A stretch of 64,000 nucleotides of DNA from Stutzerimonas kirkiae (GCF_004327335.1 NZ_QJUO01000010.1:1-64000); one strand, 5' to 3'; shown: positions 24,926 through 34,055, numbered from the stretch's first letter. Made by a program: numbers and translations. The notes: generated by a model not told the origin, from the letters alone.

Positions 24926-26056
24926 ATGACCGACAGCAACGACTCTCCGCTGATTCGCCGCGCGACCCGCAGCGGCTTCTTCATGGCCGGCCTGGGGCTT
25001 TCCGTATGGGCGCCGCTGGTGCCTTATGCACGCGAGCGCATCGAGATAAGCGATGCGCTGTTCGGCCTGTTGCTGCTGTGCATCGGTATCGGCTCGCTGA
25101 CCTGGATGCCCCTTTCCGGGCTGCTGGTGGCGCGGATAGGTATCCGCCCGGTGATCGTCGGCTGCGTTCTGCTGTTGAGCCTGGCGCTTGCCGGCATGGT
25201 CCTGTCGAGCGCCCTGCCACTGCTGGCTCTGGCGCTGTTCTGTTTCGGCGGCAGCCTCGGTGTGTTGGATGTGGTACTCAACATCCAGGCACTGCTGGTC
25301 GAGCGCAGCGCCGGCAAGCGCCTGATGTCGAATTTTCACGGCATGTTCAGCCTGGGCACCATCAGTGGTTCGCTGCTGCTGACCGGATTGTTGATGAGCG
25401 GCCTGAGCCCCGCCACGGGTACCATTGCGCTGATCCTGCTGCTGCTCGCGGGCACTGCCGCCGTCTACCGGGGCTTCCTGCCGGATCGCGCCCCCGGCGG
25501 CGGCGTCTCGTTCATGCGCCCCAACGCCATGGTGATGCTGGTGGGCGTGATGTGCTTCGTCGTGTACCTGGCCGAAGGGGCCATCCTCGACTGGAGCGCG
25601 CTCTACCTGACCCAGGAGAAGGCGCTGGATACAGCGCGAGGTGGCCTGGGCTATGCCAGCTTCGCCCTGATGGTCACTTGCGGGCGCTTCACCGGCGACC
25701 GGCTCACCCGGGCACTGGGTACGGCGCGGGTCATTCTGTTCGGCGGGCTGCTGGCCGCCGGCGGTATCTTCCTGAGCATATGGGCCGAGGCCTGGCCCCT
25801 GGTGCTGATCGGCTACGGTCTCTGCGGCCTGGGCTGCGCCAATGTCTCCCCGGTCCTCATTTCATCCCTCAGCCAGCAGAAGAGCATGCCGGTGCACCAG
25901 GCCGTGACCGCCGCCACTACCATAGGCTTCGCCGGGGTACTGGCCGGGCCGGCCTTGATCGGAGCCATTGCGCACTACAGTTCCCTCGGCCTGGCTTTCG
26001 CCGCGGTCGCCCTGATGCTGATCGGCATTGCCTGCAGCAACCGCCGTTTCGCTTGA
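24926..26056 (+). CDS. MFS transporter, YbjJ-like
   Basis: 376-aa inner-membrane protein of the major facilitator superfamily with about 12 predicted helices. The pattern FFMAGLGLSVWAPLVPYARERI near the N-terminus and the central NAMVMLVGVMCFVVYLAEGA and DWSALYLTQE segments resemble the YbjJ/FucP-like subgroup. Substrate is unknown. The ATG at 24926 gives a short cytoplasmic N-terminus; the ribosome-binding site is poor. The next gene begins 12 bases after the stop, so the two are likely co-transcribed. Confidence 0.85.
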   Translation: MTDSNDSPLIRRATRSGFFMAGLGLSVWAPLVPYARERIEISDALFGLLLLCIGIGSLTWMPLSGLLVARIGIRPVIVGCVLLLSLALAGMVLSSALPLLALALFCFGGSLGVLDVVLNIQALLVERSAGKRLMSNFHGMFSLGTISGSLLLTGLLMSGLSPATGTIALILLLLAGTAAVYRGFLPDRAPGGGVSFMRPNAMVMLVGVMCFVVYLAEGAILDWSALYLTQEKALDTARGGLGYASFALMVTCGRFTGDRLTRALGTARVILFGGLLAAGGIFLSIWAEAWPLVLIGYGLCGLGCANVSPVLISSLSQQKSMPVHQAVTAATTIGFAGVLAGPALIGAIAHYSSLGLAFAAVALMLIGIACSNRRFA

Positions 26057-26068
26057 TTCGAAGACACC

Positions 26069-27091
26069 ATGCATATAGCTGATATCTACCAACAGTTCTC
26101 CCGCGCGGGCGCCAAGGCTGTCCACAGCCAGCGCCTGATGCGCATGTGGCTGCAGGGCCTGCCGCCCGGCAGCGGCACGCGTCGCCAGAAAAGCGAAGAC
26201 TTCCTGCCACTCGGCGTGCGCCAGGCCCTGCCCGAGCTGGAGGCGATCCTGCGACGGCTGGCGCGCATCCATGCGCAACACCCCGATGGCGACGGTTCGA
26301 ACCGGCTGCTGGTGGCGCTGGCGGACGGCCAGTTGGTCGAGAGCGTGCTGCTGCCGCGTGGCGGCCTGTGCGTTTCCAGCCAGTTGGGCTGTGCCGTGGG
26401 TTGCGTCTTCTGCATGACCGGCCGCTCCGGCCTGCTGCGTCAACTCGGCAGTGCGGAGATCGTCGCCCAGGTCGCGCTCGCACGCAGCCTGAGATCGGTC
26501 AACAAGGTGGTTTTCATGGGTATGGGGGAACCCGCGCACAACCTCGACAATGTACTGGAAGCCATCGACCTGCTGGGTACGGTCGGCGGTATCGGCCACA
26601 AGCAACTGGTGTTTTCCAGCGTGGGCGACCTGCGGGTATTCGAGCGCTTGCCACGCCAGCAGGTCAAGCCAGCCCTGGCCCTTTCGCTGCACAGCACGGA
26701 TGCTTCGCTGCGCCAGCGCCTGCTGCCGAAGGCTCCGCGCATCCCTCCCGCGGAACTGGTCGAGCATGCCGAGGCCTATGCCCGCAATGGCGGTTATCCG
26801 ATCCAGTACCAATGGACCCTGCTGGCCGGCATCAATGACTCACAGGAGGAAATGGACGCACTGATCCGCCTGCTCAAAGGCAAGTTCGCCATCCTCAACG
26901 TCATTCCCTACAACAGCCTGGAGAATGACCAGTTCCAGCGCCCGACCGCGGAGCGCACGCGACAGATCATGCGCTACCTGCATGGCCACGGCATCCTGAC
27001 CAAGATCCGCGACTCGGCGGGCCAGGAAGTCGACGGTGGCTGCGGGCAGTTGCGCGCCAGGGCTTATGGCAGTGGCACCCCTGAAGCTTGA
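26069..27091 (+). CDS. RlmN-like radical SAM RNA methyltransferase paralogue
   Basis: 340-aa radical SAM protein of the RlmN/Cfr family. The [4Fe-4S] cysteines are Cys108, Cys112 and Cys115 (GCAVGCVFC). The two methyl-transfer cysteines of RlmN also have counterparts: Cys101 in GLCVSSQLG and Cys325 in DGGCGQLRA. The GMGEP motif is intact. It therefore looks catalytically competent. It is shorter at the N-terminus than RlmN itself and sits upstream of cysI, an arrangement I recall in other Pseudomonas, so it is probably a second, RlmN-like enzyme of unassigned target. It is 12 bases behind the MFS gene. Confidence 0.85.
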   Translation: MHIADIYQQFSRAGAKAVHSQRLMRMWLQGLPPGSGTRRQKSEDFLPLGVRQALPELEAILRRLARIHAQHPDGDGSNRLLVALADGQLVESVLLPRGGLCVSSQLGCAVGCVFCMTGRSGLLRQLGSAEIVAQVALARSLRSVNKVVFMGMGEPAHNLDNVLEAIDLLGTVGGIGHKQLVFSSVGDLRVFERLPRQQVKPALALSLHSTDASLRQRLLPKAPRIPPAELVEHAEAYARNGGYPIQYQWTLLAGINDSQEEMDALIRLLKGKFAILNVIPYNSLENDQFQRPTAERTRQIMRYLHGHGILTKIRDSAGQEVDGGCGQLRARAYGSGTPEA

Positions 27092-27178
27092 AACAGAGCA
27101 TCCAGGGGCATGGATAGCCGCTTATAGCGTCAGGTGCGAGCCGCCGTATGGCCCTTTGCCAAGTGTCGACCGGGGCAA

Positions 27179-27251
27179 TATCCATATAGGTAAAATGAAT
27201 ATTCTTATTCTAAAAGTCCGATTTTGCGGATAAGAGGATTGCTGTTATCTT
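27179..27251 (+). promoter_or_regulatory. AT-rich promoter region of cysI
   Basis: An AT-rich island (about 27179-27230) in otherwise GC-rich DNA lies 65-135 bases before cysI and contains the palindrome GAATATTC (27197-27204). A -10-like TATCTT (27246-27251) has only a poor -35 (TTTGCG, 17-bp spacing). A weak -35 with upstream AT-rich DNA fits activation by CysB, the LysR-type regulator of sulfate assimilation; this is inference. Confidence 0.4.
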
Positions 27252-27314
27252 GCGCATCCGCGCGACCGTGTGCGCGGTAAAAAGCTGCAATCAGCCTGAA
27301 TAACAGGACGTCTC

Positions 27315-28970
27315 ATGTACGTTTACGACCAGTACGACCAACATATCATCGAGGATCGCGTACGCCAGTTCCGCGACCAGACGCGCCGTTTCCTCGCGGG
27401 CGAGCTGGGTGGCGAGGAATTCCGCCCTCTGCGCCTGCAGAACGGCCTCTATATCCAGCGTTTCGCTCCCATGCTGCGCGTCGCGGTGCCCTATGGCCTG
27501 CTGTCATCGACCCAGGTGCGCAAGCTGGCGGATATCGCCCGCAAGTACGACAAGGGCTACGCCCATATCAGTACCCGCACCAACGTGCAGTACAACTGGC
27601 CGGAACTCGAGGACGTGCCGGAGATACTGGCCGAGCTGGCGACCGTGCAGATGCACGCGATCCAGACCAGCGGCAATTGCATCCGCAACACCACCACCGA
27701 CCAGTTCGCCGGTGTCGCCAAGGATGAACTGATCGACCCACGCCCCTGGTGCGAGATCATCCGCCAGTGGTCGACCTTCCACCCGGAGTTCGCCTTCCTG
27801 CCGCGCAAGTTCAAGATCGCCGTGAATGGTGCGGTCAGCGATCGTGCCGCCACCGAGGTGCATGACATCGGCCTCGAGTGCGTCGAAGAGGCCGGCGAGC
27901 TGGGCTTCCGCGTGACCGTGGGCGGCGGCCTCGGGCGTACCCCGATCGTCGGCAGCCTGATCAGACCCTTCCTGCCCTGGCGGCACCTGCTGACCTATCT
28001 CGATGCCGTGCTGCGCGTATACAACCGCTACGGCCGCCGTGACAACAAGTTCAAGGCGCGCATCAAGATCCTGGTCAAGGCATTGACCCCCGAGGTCTTC
28101 GCCGAACGCGTCGAGGCCGAGTGGCAGCACCTCAAGGATGGCCCGAACACCCTGACCGACGAGGAAGTCCAGCGCGTCAGCCAGTACTTCGTCGATCCGC
28201 AATACCGGCAACTGGAGGACCAGGACGACTTGCTCGCCCGCCTCGACGCCGAGCACCCCGGCTTTGCCCGCTGGCGCCAGCGCAACGTGGTGGCCCACAA
28301 GAAGCCCGGCTATGCCGCAGTCACCCTGTCGCTGAAGAGCACCGCGGTCGCGCCTGGCGATGTCACCGACAAACAATTGCACACCATCGCCGACCTGGCC
28401 GATCGCTACAGCTTCGGCGAGGTGCGCAACTCCCACGAGCAGAACATGATCCTCGCCGACGTCGAGCAGGAGCGCCTGTTCGAACTCTGGCACGAACTGC
28501 GCGAACTGGGCGTCGCGACGCCCAATATCGGGCTGCTGACCGATATCATCTGCTGCCCTGGCGGCGATTTCTGCTCGTTGGCCAACGCCAAGTCGATCCC
28601 GATCGCCGAGTCCATCCAGCGCCGCTTCGACGACCTCGACTATCTGTTCGATATCGGCGATCTCGACCTGAACATCTCTGGCTGCATGAACGCCTGTGGC
28701 CACCACCACATCGGCCATATCGGCATTCTCGGCGTGGACAAGAAGGGTGCCGAGTTCTATCAGGTTTCCCTGGGTGGCAGCGCCGGGCGCAATGCCAGCC
28801 TGGGACAGATCCTCGGCCCATCCTTCGCCCAGGATGCGATGCCCGACGTGATCGAAAAGATCATCAACGTCTATGTGGAACAGCGTACCGAGGATGAACG
28901 CTTTATCGACACATTCCGGCGAATCGGTATCGCCCCCTTCAAGGAGCGCGTCTATGCAGCAAATCATTAA
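27315..28970 (+). CDS. cysI: Sulfite reductase hemoprotein CysI
   Basis: 551-aa siroheme/[4Fe-4S] enzyme that reduces sulfite to sulfide. The cluster-siroheme ligands are visible as Cys414 and Cys420 (CPGGDFC) and Cys457 and Cys461 (SGCMNAC). Two ferredoxin-like half domains and arginines for sulfite (GYAHISTRTNVQYNW) are present. No cysJ flavoprotein is nearby, as is usual in Pseudomonas, so the electron donor is probably ferredoxin or another reductase. The following DUF934 gene overlaps by 17 bases. Siroheme comes from CysG encoded in the same window. Confidence 0.96.
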   Translation: MYVYDQYDQHIIEDRVRQFRDQTRRFLAGELGGEEFRPLRLQNGLYIQRFAPMLRVAVPYGLLSSTQVRKLADIARKYDKGYAHISTRTNVQYNWPELEDVPEILAELATVQMHAIQTSGNCIRNTTTDQFAGVAKDELIDPRPWCEIIRQWSTFHPEFAFLPRKFKIAVNGAVSDRAATEVHDIGLECVEEAGELGFRVTVGGGLGRTPIVGSLIRPFLPWRHLLTYLDAVLRVYNRYGRRDNKFKARIKILVKALTPEVFAERVEAEWQHLKDGPNTLTDEEVQRVSQYFVDPQYRQLEDQDDLLARLDAEHPGFARWRQRNVVAHKKPGYAAVTLSLKSTAVAPGDVTDKQLHTIADLADRYSFGEVRNSHEQNMILADVEQERLFELWHELRELGVATPNIGLLTDIICCPGGDFCSLANAKSIPIAESIQRRFDDLDYLFDIGDLDLNISGCMNACGHHHIGHIGILGVDKKGAEFYQVSLGGSAGRNASLGQILGPSFAQDAMPDVIEKIINVYVEQRTEDERFIDTFRRIGIAPFKERVYAANH

Positions 28971-29451
28971 GGGCAACCGCGTCATCGACGATGACTGGAG
29001 CCTGGTTGGAGCCGATACGGCGCTGGATGCGTTGCCCAACAGCGGTAATCTGATTGTACCGCTGGCCCTGTGGAAGGAGCACGCCTCGGCGCTCAAGGCG
29101 CGCGATGGCGGCCAGGGTGTCTGGCTGGATGCGGAAGAGATCATCGAGGATATCATCGAGCACCTGGCCGATTTCCAGGTCGTCGCCCTCAACTTCACGG
29201 CATTCACCGATGGCCGCCATTATTCCAGCGCGCGCCTGCTGCGCGAGCGCTATGGCTACAAGGGTGAGATCCGCGCCATCGGCGATGTGCTGCGCGATCA
29301 GTTGTTCCTGATGCGCCGCTGCGGCTTCGATGCATTCGCCGTACGCGCCGATCGCGATCCGCATGACGCCCTGCTGGGCCTGGACGACTTCTCCGTGACC
29401 TATCAGGCGGCAGTGGATGACCCGCTGCCGCTGTTCCGTCGCCGCGGCTGA
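28954..29451 (+). CDS. DUF934 protein, CysI-associated
   Basis: 165-aa soluble protein of DUF934, almost always encoded directly after cysI in pseudomonads and related bacteria. It starts at the ATG (28954) inside the end of cysI, after an AAGGAG site, so translation is coupled. Recognisable blocks are FTDGRHYSSARLLRERYGY and DVLRDQLFLMRRCGFDAF. It has been suggested to help electron supply or assembly of sulfite reductase; no enzymatic motif is evident. Confidence 0.9.
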   Translation: MQQIIKGNRVIDDDWSLVGADTALDALPNSGNLIVPLALWKEHASALKARDGGQGVWLDAEEIIEDIIEHLADFQVVALNFTAFTDGRHYSSARLLRERYGYKGEIRAIGDVLRDQLFLMRRCGFDAFAVRADRDPHDALLGLDDFSVTYQAAVDDPLPLFRRRG

Positions 29452-29487
29452 TTTCCCGCAGGCCGCGAAGCTCTGATGAACAGGGCT

Positions 29488-29509
29488 GTCGCGGCCAAGG
29501 CCGCCCCAC
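29488..29509 (-). repeat. REP-like palindrome
   Basis: Read on the minus strand this 22-base element is a near copy of the Pseudomonas REP core (GTGGGAGCGGCCTTGGCCGC type) with one base missing in the head. It lies between the convergent DUF934 and acuI-type genes, the usual place for REPs, and its palindrome could act as a terminator. Confidence 0.6.
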
Positions 29510-29543
29510 GGCGATGGCCTCCTCGCAGCGATGCCCGGTTCAA

Positions 29544-30539
29544 TCAGGCATCCTGCAGTCGCACCAGCACGCGCCCTACCTGTTTGCCGGCCAGCGTGGT
29601 TTCTATGGCCTTCGGCAGCTCCTGCAGGCTTACCTCGTGGACCAGTTCATCCAGGTGCGGAATCTTCCATTGCAGCGACAGCTTGTCCCACATGGAAGCC
29701 TTCGCCACCAGCGGAATCTCCACCGAGTCAACGCCCAGCAGGTTCACCCCGCGCAGTATGAATGGCAGCACGCTGGCCTGGAAGTTGACGCCCGCGGTGA
29801 GGCCGCAGCAGGCGACACTGGCGCCGCGGCGTAGCGACTTGACCACGTTGAAGAGAATGTCGCCGCCCACGGTATCCACCGCGCCGGCCCACTGTTCCTT
29901 CAGCAGTGCCTTCTCCACGCCGGCCTGCAACACCGAACGCTCGACGATATGGCTCGCCCCGAGCGCGCGCAAAAACGCCTCCTGATCCGCCTTGCCGGTA
30001 ACTGCCGCCACCTCGTAGCCAAGGCTGGAAAGCAGTGCGATGGCAATGCTGCCGACGCCCCCCGTGGCGCCGGTCACCAGCACCGGCCCCTGGTCGGCCT
30101 CCAGCCCGGCACGCTCGAGCTTGTCCACGCACAGCGCTGCAGTCAGGCCGGCGGTCCCCAGCAACATGGCTTCGCGCAGGGTAAGCCCGGCCGGACGCTT
30201 GATCACCCAGGCGGCCGGTACGCGAATGTACTGGCCATAGCCACCCGACGTGTTCATGCCCAGGTCATAGCCGGTGACGATGACCTCATCGCCCACGGCG
30301 AACTCGCTCACCGACGACTCGGCGACCACACCGGATGCGTCGATACCGGGGGTATGCGGGTATTCACGGGTGACGCCCCGGTTGCCACTGGCCGACAGGG
30401 CATCCTTGTAGTTCAGTGAGGAATAGTGGACACGGATCAGTACCTCACCTGCCGGCAGTTCATCGACGCGGCGCTCGACCACACTGGAAACGAAAGAGCC
30501 TTGCTGTTCATGCACCTGCAATGCCTTGAAGTGGGTCAT
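29544..30539 (-). CDS. acuI: AcuI/YhdH-type acrylyl-CoA reductase (NADPH)
   Basis: 331-aa zinc-independent medium-chain dehydrogenase/reductase. Features of the YhdH/AcuI family are SSLNYKDALSASGNRGVTREYP, TPGIDASGVV, the NADPH motif VTGATGGVGSIA and AVDTVGGDI. AcuI reduces acrylyl-CoA to propionyl-CoA and so detoxifies acrylate. Zinc-binding Cys residues of alcohol dehydrogenases are absent. It lies 10 bases downstream of sohB on the same strand. Confidence 0.88.
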   Translation of the reverse strand: MTHFKALQVHEQQGSFVSSVVERRVDELPAGEVLIRVHYSSLNYKDALSASGNRGVTREYPHTPGIDASGVVAESSVSEFAVGDEVIVTGYDLGMNTSGGYGQYIRVPAAWVIKRPAGLTLREAMLLGTAGLTAALCVDKLERAGLEADQGPVLVTGATGGVGSIAIALLSSLGYEVAAVTGKADQEAFLRALGASHIVERSVLQAGVEKALLKEQWAGAVDTVGGDILFNVVKSLRRGASVACCGLTAGVNFQASVLPFILRGVNLLGVDSVEIPLVAKASMWDKLSLQWKIPHLDELVHEVSLQELPKAIETTLAGKQVGRVLVRLQDA

Positions 30540-30549
30540 CTTCTTCTCC

Positions 30550-31578
30550 TTATTGCCAGAATCGTTGTTCGTTCAGACGGCTCCAGCCCCGCGCCAGTGT
30601 CTGCTCGCAGGCTGTCGCCGCCGCCAGGCCGAAACGCTGCGGCAGGCTCTTGCGTTGCGCATAATGCACATGGAAGAGCTGTGCATCAGCAGCGCGAGCC
30701 GCCAGATATTCATCGCTGGTGCTGATTTCATCGACCAGTTTCAGGGCCAGGGCATGGCTGCCCAGCCACACCTCGCCCGTGGCCACCTCGTCGATCGAGA
30801 GCTGCTGGCGATATTGCGCCACGAAGCCCTTGAACAGTTCGTGGGTGGTTTCCAGGTCCTCCTGGAACTTCTCCCGGCCCTTCTCGGTGTTCTCGCCGAA
30901 TACCGTCAGTGTGCGCTTGTATTCGCCCGCCGTGAGCACTTCGAAGTCGACATCATGCTTTTGCAGCAGGCGATGAAGGTTCGGCAACTGTGCCACCACG
31001 CCGATGGAGCCCAGAATGGCGAAGGGAGCCGCCAATATCTTCTCGCCGATGCAGGCCATCATGTAGCCGCCACTGGCAGCCACCTTGTCCACGCAGATGG
31101 TCAGCGGCACACCGGCGCTGCGGATACGCACCAGTTGCGAAGCCGCCAGGCCGTACGCATGCACCATGCCGCCAGCGCTTTCCAGACGCACCACCACCTC
31201 GTCCACAGGCCGCGCCAGGGTCAGGATCGCGGTTACCTCATGGCGCAGGTTGTCCAGCGCCGAAGCCTTGATATCGCCGTCGAAATCGAGCACGAAGACC
31301 CGCGTTGCGGACGCCTCCTCCTTGCGCAAGGCCTTCTCGGCCTTGGCTTCCTGCTTACGCAGCGCCTTGAGCGCGTCCTTTTCCAGCACCGACTGCTCCA
31401 GGCGTTGGCGCAAACCCTTATAGAAATCGTTGAGTCTGCGGACCTCCAGTTCACCCTCGCGCTGCTGGCCGCCCCTCGCTCTGCGCATCGCAACCAGGGC
31501 TATCAGAATGGCGATGATGGCCACTACCACCGTCAGCGTCCTGGCCAGAAAACCAGCATAGTCAGCAAGAAATTCCAC
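30550..31578 (-). CDS. sohB: SohB inner-membrane S49 peptidase
   Basis: 342-aa serine protease of family S49 (SppA-like). The N-terminal membrane helix (about 13-32) is followed by a basic, coiled-coil-like stretch (about 33-92) and the protease domain. The Ser/Lys dyad is Ser169 (DKVAASGGYMMA) and Lys221 (TAGEYKRTLT). The length fits E. coli SohB. It is placed in the periplasm and may digest membrane or exported proteins. Confidence 0.93.
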   Translation of the reverse strand: MEFLADYAGFLARTLTVVVAIIAILIALVAMRRARGGQQREGELEVRRLNDFYKGLRQRLEQSVLEKDALKALRKQEAKAEKALRKEEASATRVFVLDFDGDIKASALDNLRHEVTAILTLARPVDEVVVRLESAGGMVHAYGLAASQLVRIRSAGVPLTICVDKVAASGGYMMACIGEKILAAPFAILGSIGVVAQLPNLHRLLQKHDVDFEVLTAGEYKRTLTVFGENTEKGREKFQEDLETTHELFKGFVAQYRQQLSIDEVATGEVWLGSHALALKLVDEISTSDEYLAARAADAQLFHVHYAQRKSLPQRFGLAAATACEQTLARGWSRLNEQRFWQ

Positions 31579-31824
31579 ACACCCTCCTAGGCGAGCTCAT
31601 GCATTGGCTTCCCAGCATACCGATGCCCCTCATTTCGAGCCAGAAAAAGGCATTTCAAACAAACGTATGAATTTCCGTTGACACTCCAGAGCCTTCCCCA
31701 TACCCTCGCCGAAACCGTGCAGCGCTGCGCTTTCGCGCCGCGACCGTGCAGCCTGGCGGCATCCGGCTCCATCATGCCGATGGACCAGCCCGCAAGCCCC
31801 ACAGCCTATAAGAAGGAACCGACC

Positions 31825-32139
31825 ATGAGCTCCGTCGACGAAACCATCCAGGGTATGCAAGCCAAGTTCAATGCCAGTGCCGCCGCCGGCCTCGACCTGG
31901 TCTTTCAGTTCACTATCACCGACGCCAGTAACTATTACCTGGTGGTCAAGGATGGAACCTGCGAATTCAGGGAAGGCGAATCCGACGATGCCAACGTGAC
32001 CCTGATCATGGACAGCGAAACCATCCAGGGCATCATCAGCGGTGAAACCGACGGCATGCAGGCCTTCATGGGCGGCAAGCTGCGCACCGAGGGGGATATG
32101 ATGCTGGCCCTCAAGCTGAGCGAACTCTTCCCCGCCTGA
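31825..32139 (+). CDS. SCP2 sterol-carrier-domain protein
   Basis: 104-aa single-domain protein of the SCP2 family, soluble, with the lipid-pocket pattern (FQFTITDASNYYLVVKDG, DANVTLIMDSETIQGIISGE, FMGGKLRTEGDMMLALKLSE). It probably binds acyl chains or other hydrophobic ligands. The ATG at 31825 has AAGGAA upstream; the frame further upstream is not coding. It converges with the DTW gene. Confidence 0.88.
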   Translation: MSSVDETIQGMQAKFNASAAAGLDLVFQFTITDASNYYLVVKDGTCEFREGESDDANVTLIMDSETIQGIISGETDGMQAFMGGKLRTEGDMMLALKLSELFPA

Positions 32140-32158
32140 CATCCGCCCCGGATAACCG

Positions 32159-32180
32159 GCCAGCCCCGTTCAGGGCTGGT
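32159..32180. terminator. Hairpin between convergent SCP2 and DTW genes
   Basis: A 7-bp perfect stem (32160-32166 with 32173-32179), extended by a wobble pair, overlaps the last codons of the minus-strand gene and lies 20 bases after the plus-strand stop. It is a plausible short bidirectional terminator. Confidence 0.5.
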
Positions 32181-32766
32181 CGCCGTGATTACGCAGGAAT
32201 GTTTCCTCCCCCATCGCCGCTATCTGCCCTTCTATCAGTGCCTCGAAGGGGCGTAGCAGGTCATCGAAACGCGCCGGCGCCTCCAGCATGTTCAACGCCA
32301 GGGTCACGGCCTCGATGGTCGACAACGCGCCGGCCATCGGCGCCTTGCGAAGGCGATAACGGCTGATCTGCCCGGACGACAGGCACAGGCGTGGAAGTTT
32401 CCCCAGGCATGGATGCAGGTGCAGGATCTTGCGCGCCTTGCGCCAACTGCCATCCGGTACCACCAGCAACCGCGGCTTGATCGGCGCGCTGTTTCCTCGC
32501 GGCGCGTCCTGCTCACCCGGGAACAGCAGCGCCGCTCCACCTGCCTCGGCCTCGAGCAGTGCTTCCAGGCCATCGAAATGTTCGCCGATCCAGAGCTGTG
32601 CATTACGCAGTCCGAGGGCCGCGAGCCTGGCGGTATTCAGCGCGTGCCCGGCTTCGCTGCGATGTTGCAGGATCAGTAGCCGGGTATGGTTGGCAAGATC
32701 GGGTATCAATGGACAAAGGCAGTGGCTGACAGGACGACAGCAGCGGGAACATTGCGGACGCGCCAT
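32170..32766 (-). CDS. DTW-domain protein (tRNA aminocarboxypropyltransferase-like)
   Basis: 198-aa protein of the DTW/TapT family, whose studied members (E. coli TapT, formerly YfiP) use SAM to place an aminocarboxypropyl group on uridine of tRNA. The N-terminal cysteines CSRCCRPVSHCLC (Cys6, 9, 16, 18) and the family core VPDGSWRKARKI are visible; the DTW triplet appears as G-S-W in this copy (D105-G-S-W108). I chose the ATG at 32766 (MARPQCSRC); an upstream ATG at 32805 would add 13 residues. Confidence 0.82.
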   Translation of the reverse strand: MARPQCSRCCRPVSHCLCPLIPDLANHTRLLILQHRSEAGHALNTARLAALGLRNAQLWIGEHFDGLEALLEAEAGGAALLFPGEQDAPRGNSAPIKPRLLVVPDGSWRKARKILHLHPCLGKLPRLCLSSGQISRYRLRKAPMAGALSTIEAVTLALNMLEAPARFDDLLRPFEALIEGQIAAMGEETFLRNHGDQP

Positions 32767-32843
32767 GGAGTGCAGGCACCTGAGCGGGATGGGAAAGATC
32801 GGCATCCTACCGGCAATCCGCCGATAAGATGACAGCGGTTTCG

Positions 32844-32872
32844 CAAAAATCACCTGGAGCAATTTTCGCCCA
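32844..32872. repeat. Dispersed imperfect palindrome, copy 1
   Basis: This stretch contains ATCACCTGGAGCAATTTTCGC, close to a second copy at 51580-51605 in which both arms carry G for A (ATCGCC..GGAGCGATTTTCGC). The paired changes keep the hairpin, which suggests a structured element. It lies in the gap between the DTW gene and cysK. Confidence 0.35.
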
Positions 32873-33006
32873 GCATGGCGTGGCCTGTCATTTTCCGGAC
32901 ATGGCGATCAGTATTCGCGCCCATGCGTTACGCAGCCGGCATCCATGCGGCGAGGCATCATCTTTCAGGGCAAAGGGCCGCCTGGTCACTGTCGGGAAGC
33001 TGGAAG

Positions 33007-33038
33007 CAAGGCACGCTGCCACTCGGGCGCGTGCCTTG
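33007..33038 (-). terminator. Possible terminator of cysK
   Basis: A 10-bp perfect stem (33007-33016 with 33029-33038), loop of 12, lies 43 bases beyond the cysK stop in its direction of transcription. No T-run follows, so confidence is limited. Confidence 0.45.
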
Positions 33039-33080
33039 TCGTTCAATTCCAAGCCCTCCAGCGCTCTTTTTCGCCGTGGA

Positions 33081-34055
33081 TTACTGCACCAGTTCCTTCT
33101 CTTCGAACAGGTCGGCGAACAGCATCGTCGACAGATAGCGCTCGCCGGAGTCGGGCAATATGACGACGATGGTCTTGCCCTGCAGCTCCGGCTGCTCGGC
33201 CAGGCGAATGGCCGCCGCCATTGCCGCGCCACCGGAGATACCGGCCAGGATGCCCTCCTCGCGCATCAAACGCAGGGCAACGGCCTTGGCTTCCTCATCC
33301 TCTACGAGCTCTACGCGATCGACCAGCGACAGGTCGAGATTTTTCGGCACGAAGCCCGCGCCGATGCCCTGGATCTTGTGTGGGCTGGGCTTGACCTCCT
33401 CCCCGGCCAGGGTCTGGCTGATCACCGGGGAACCGGCCGGTTCGACCGCCACGCTCAGCAACGGCTTGCCCCTGGTCTGCTTGATGTAGCGGGAGACGCC
33501 GGTGATGGTACCGCCCGTACCCACTCCCGCGACCAGCACATCGACATTGCCATCGGTGTCGTTCCAGATTTCCGGCCCGGTGGTCTTTTCGTGGATGGCA
33601 GGATTGGCCGGGTTCTCGAACTGCTGCGGCAGGAAGAAGCGCTCCGGGTCGGCCGCCACGATCTCATGGGCTTTCTCGATGGCGCCTTTCATACCCTTGG
33701 CCGGTTCTGTCAGCACCAGTTCGGCACCCAGCGCCTTGAGTACCTTGCGCCGCTCCAGGCTCATGGACGCCGGCATGGTCAGGATCAGTTGGTAACCCCG
33801 CGAGGCGGCGACGAAGGCCAGGCCGATGCCGGTGTTGCCTGAAGTCGGCTCGACGATGGTCATGCCCGGCTTGAGCAGGCCCTTGTCTTCCGCATCCCAG
33901 ATCATGCCCGCGCCGATACGGCATTTGACCGAATAGGCCGGGTTGCGCCCCTCGGTCTTGGCCAGGATGCTGACACCCTTGGGCCCCAGGCGATTGATCA
34001 GCACCAGCGGGGTATTACCGATGGTGCTGGCGTTGTCGGAGAAAATTCGACTCAT
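33081..34055 (-). CDS. cysK: O-acetylserine sulfhydrylase CysK
   Basis: 324-aa PLP enzyme that makes cysteine from O-acetylserine and sulfide. The PLP Lys44 sits in [13 protein letters not shown], the substrate loop TSGNTG is at 71-76, and the phosphate-binding [10 protein letters not shown] is intact. The start at 34055 ([17 protein letters not shown]) matches the family; the frame extends about 120 codons upstream without coding character. It is monocistronic. It would use the sulfide made by CysI. Confidence 0.96.
   Translation of the reverse strand: MSRIFSDNASTIGNTPLVLINRLGPKGVSILAKTEGRNPAYSVKCRIGAGMIWDAEDKGLLKPGMTIVEPTSGNTGIGLAFVAASRGYQLILTMPASMSLERRKVLKALGAELVLTEPAKGMKGAIEKAHEIVAADPERFFLPQQFENPANPAIHEKTTGPEIWNDTDGNVDVLVAGVGTGGTITGVSRYIKQTRGKPLLSVAVEPAGSPVISQTLAGEEVKPSPHKIQGIGAGFVPKNLDLSLVDRVELVEDEEAKAVALRLMREEGILAGISGGAAMAAAIRLAEQPELQGKTIVVILPDSGERYLSTMLFADLFEEKELVQ

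Noticed and set aside
27504-29207. 567-codon minus-strand frame opposite cysI
   Set aside because: No recognisable domain; CysI ligands are complete on the plus strand.
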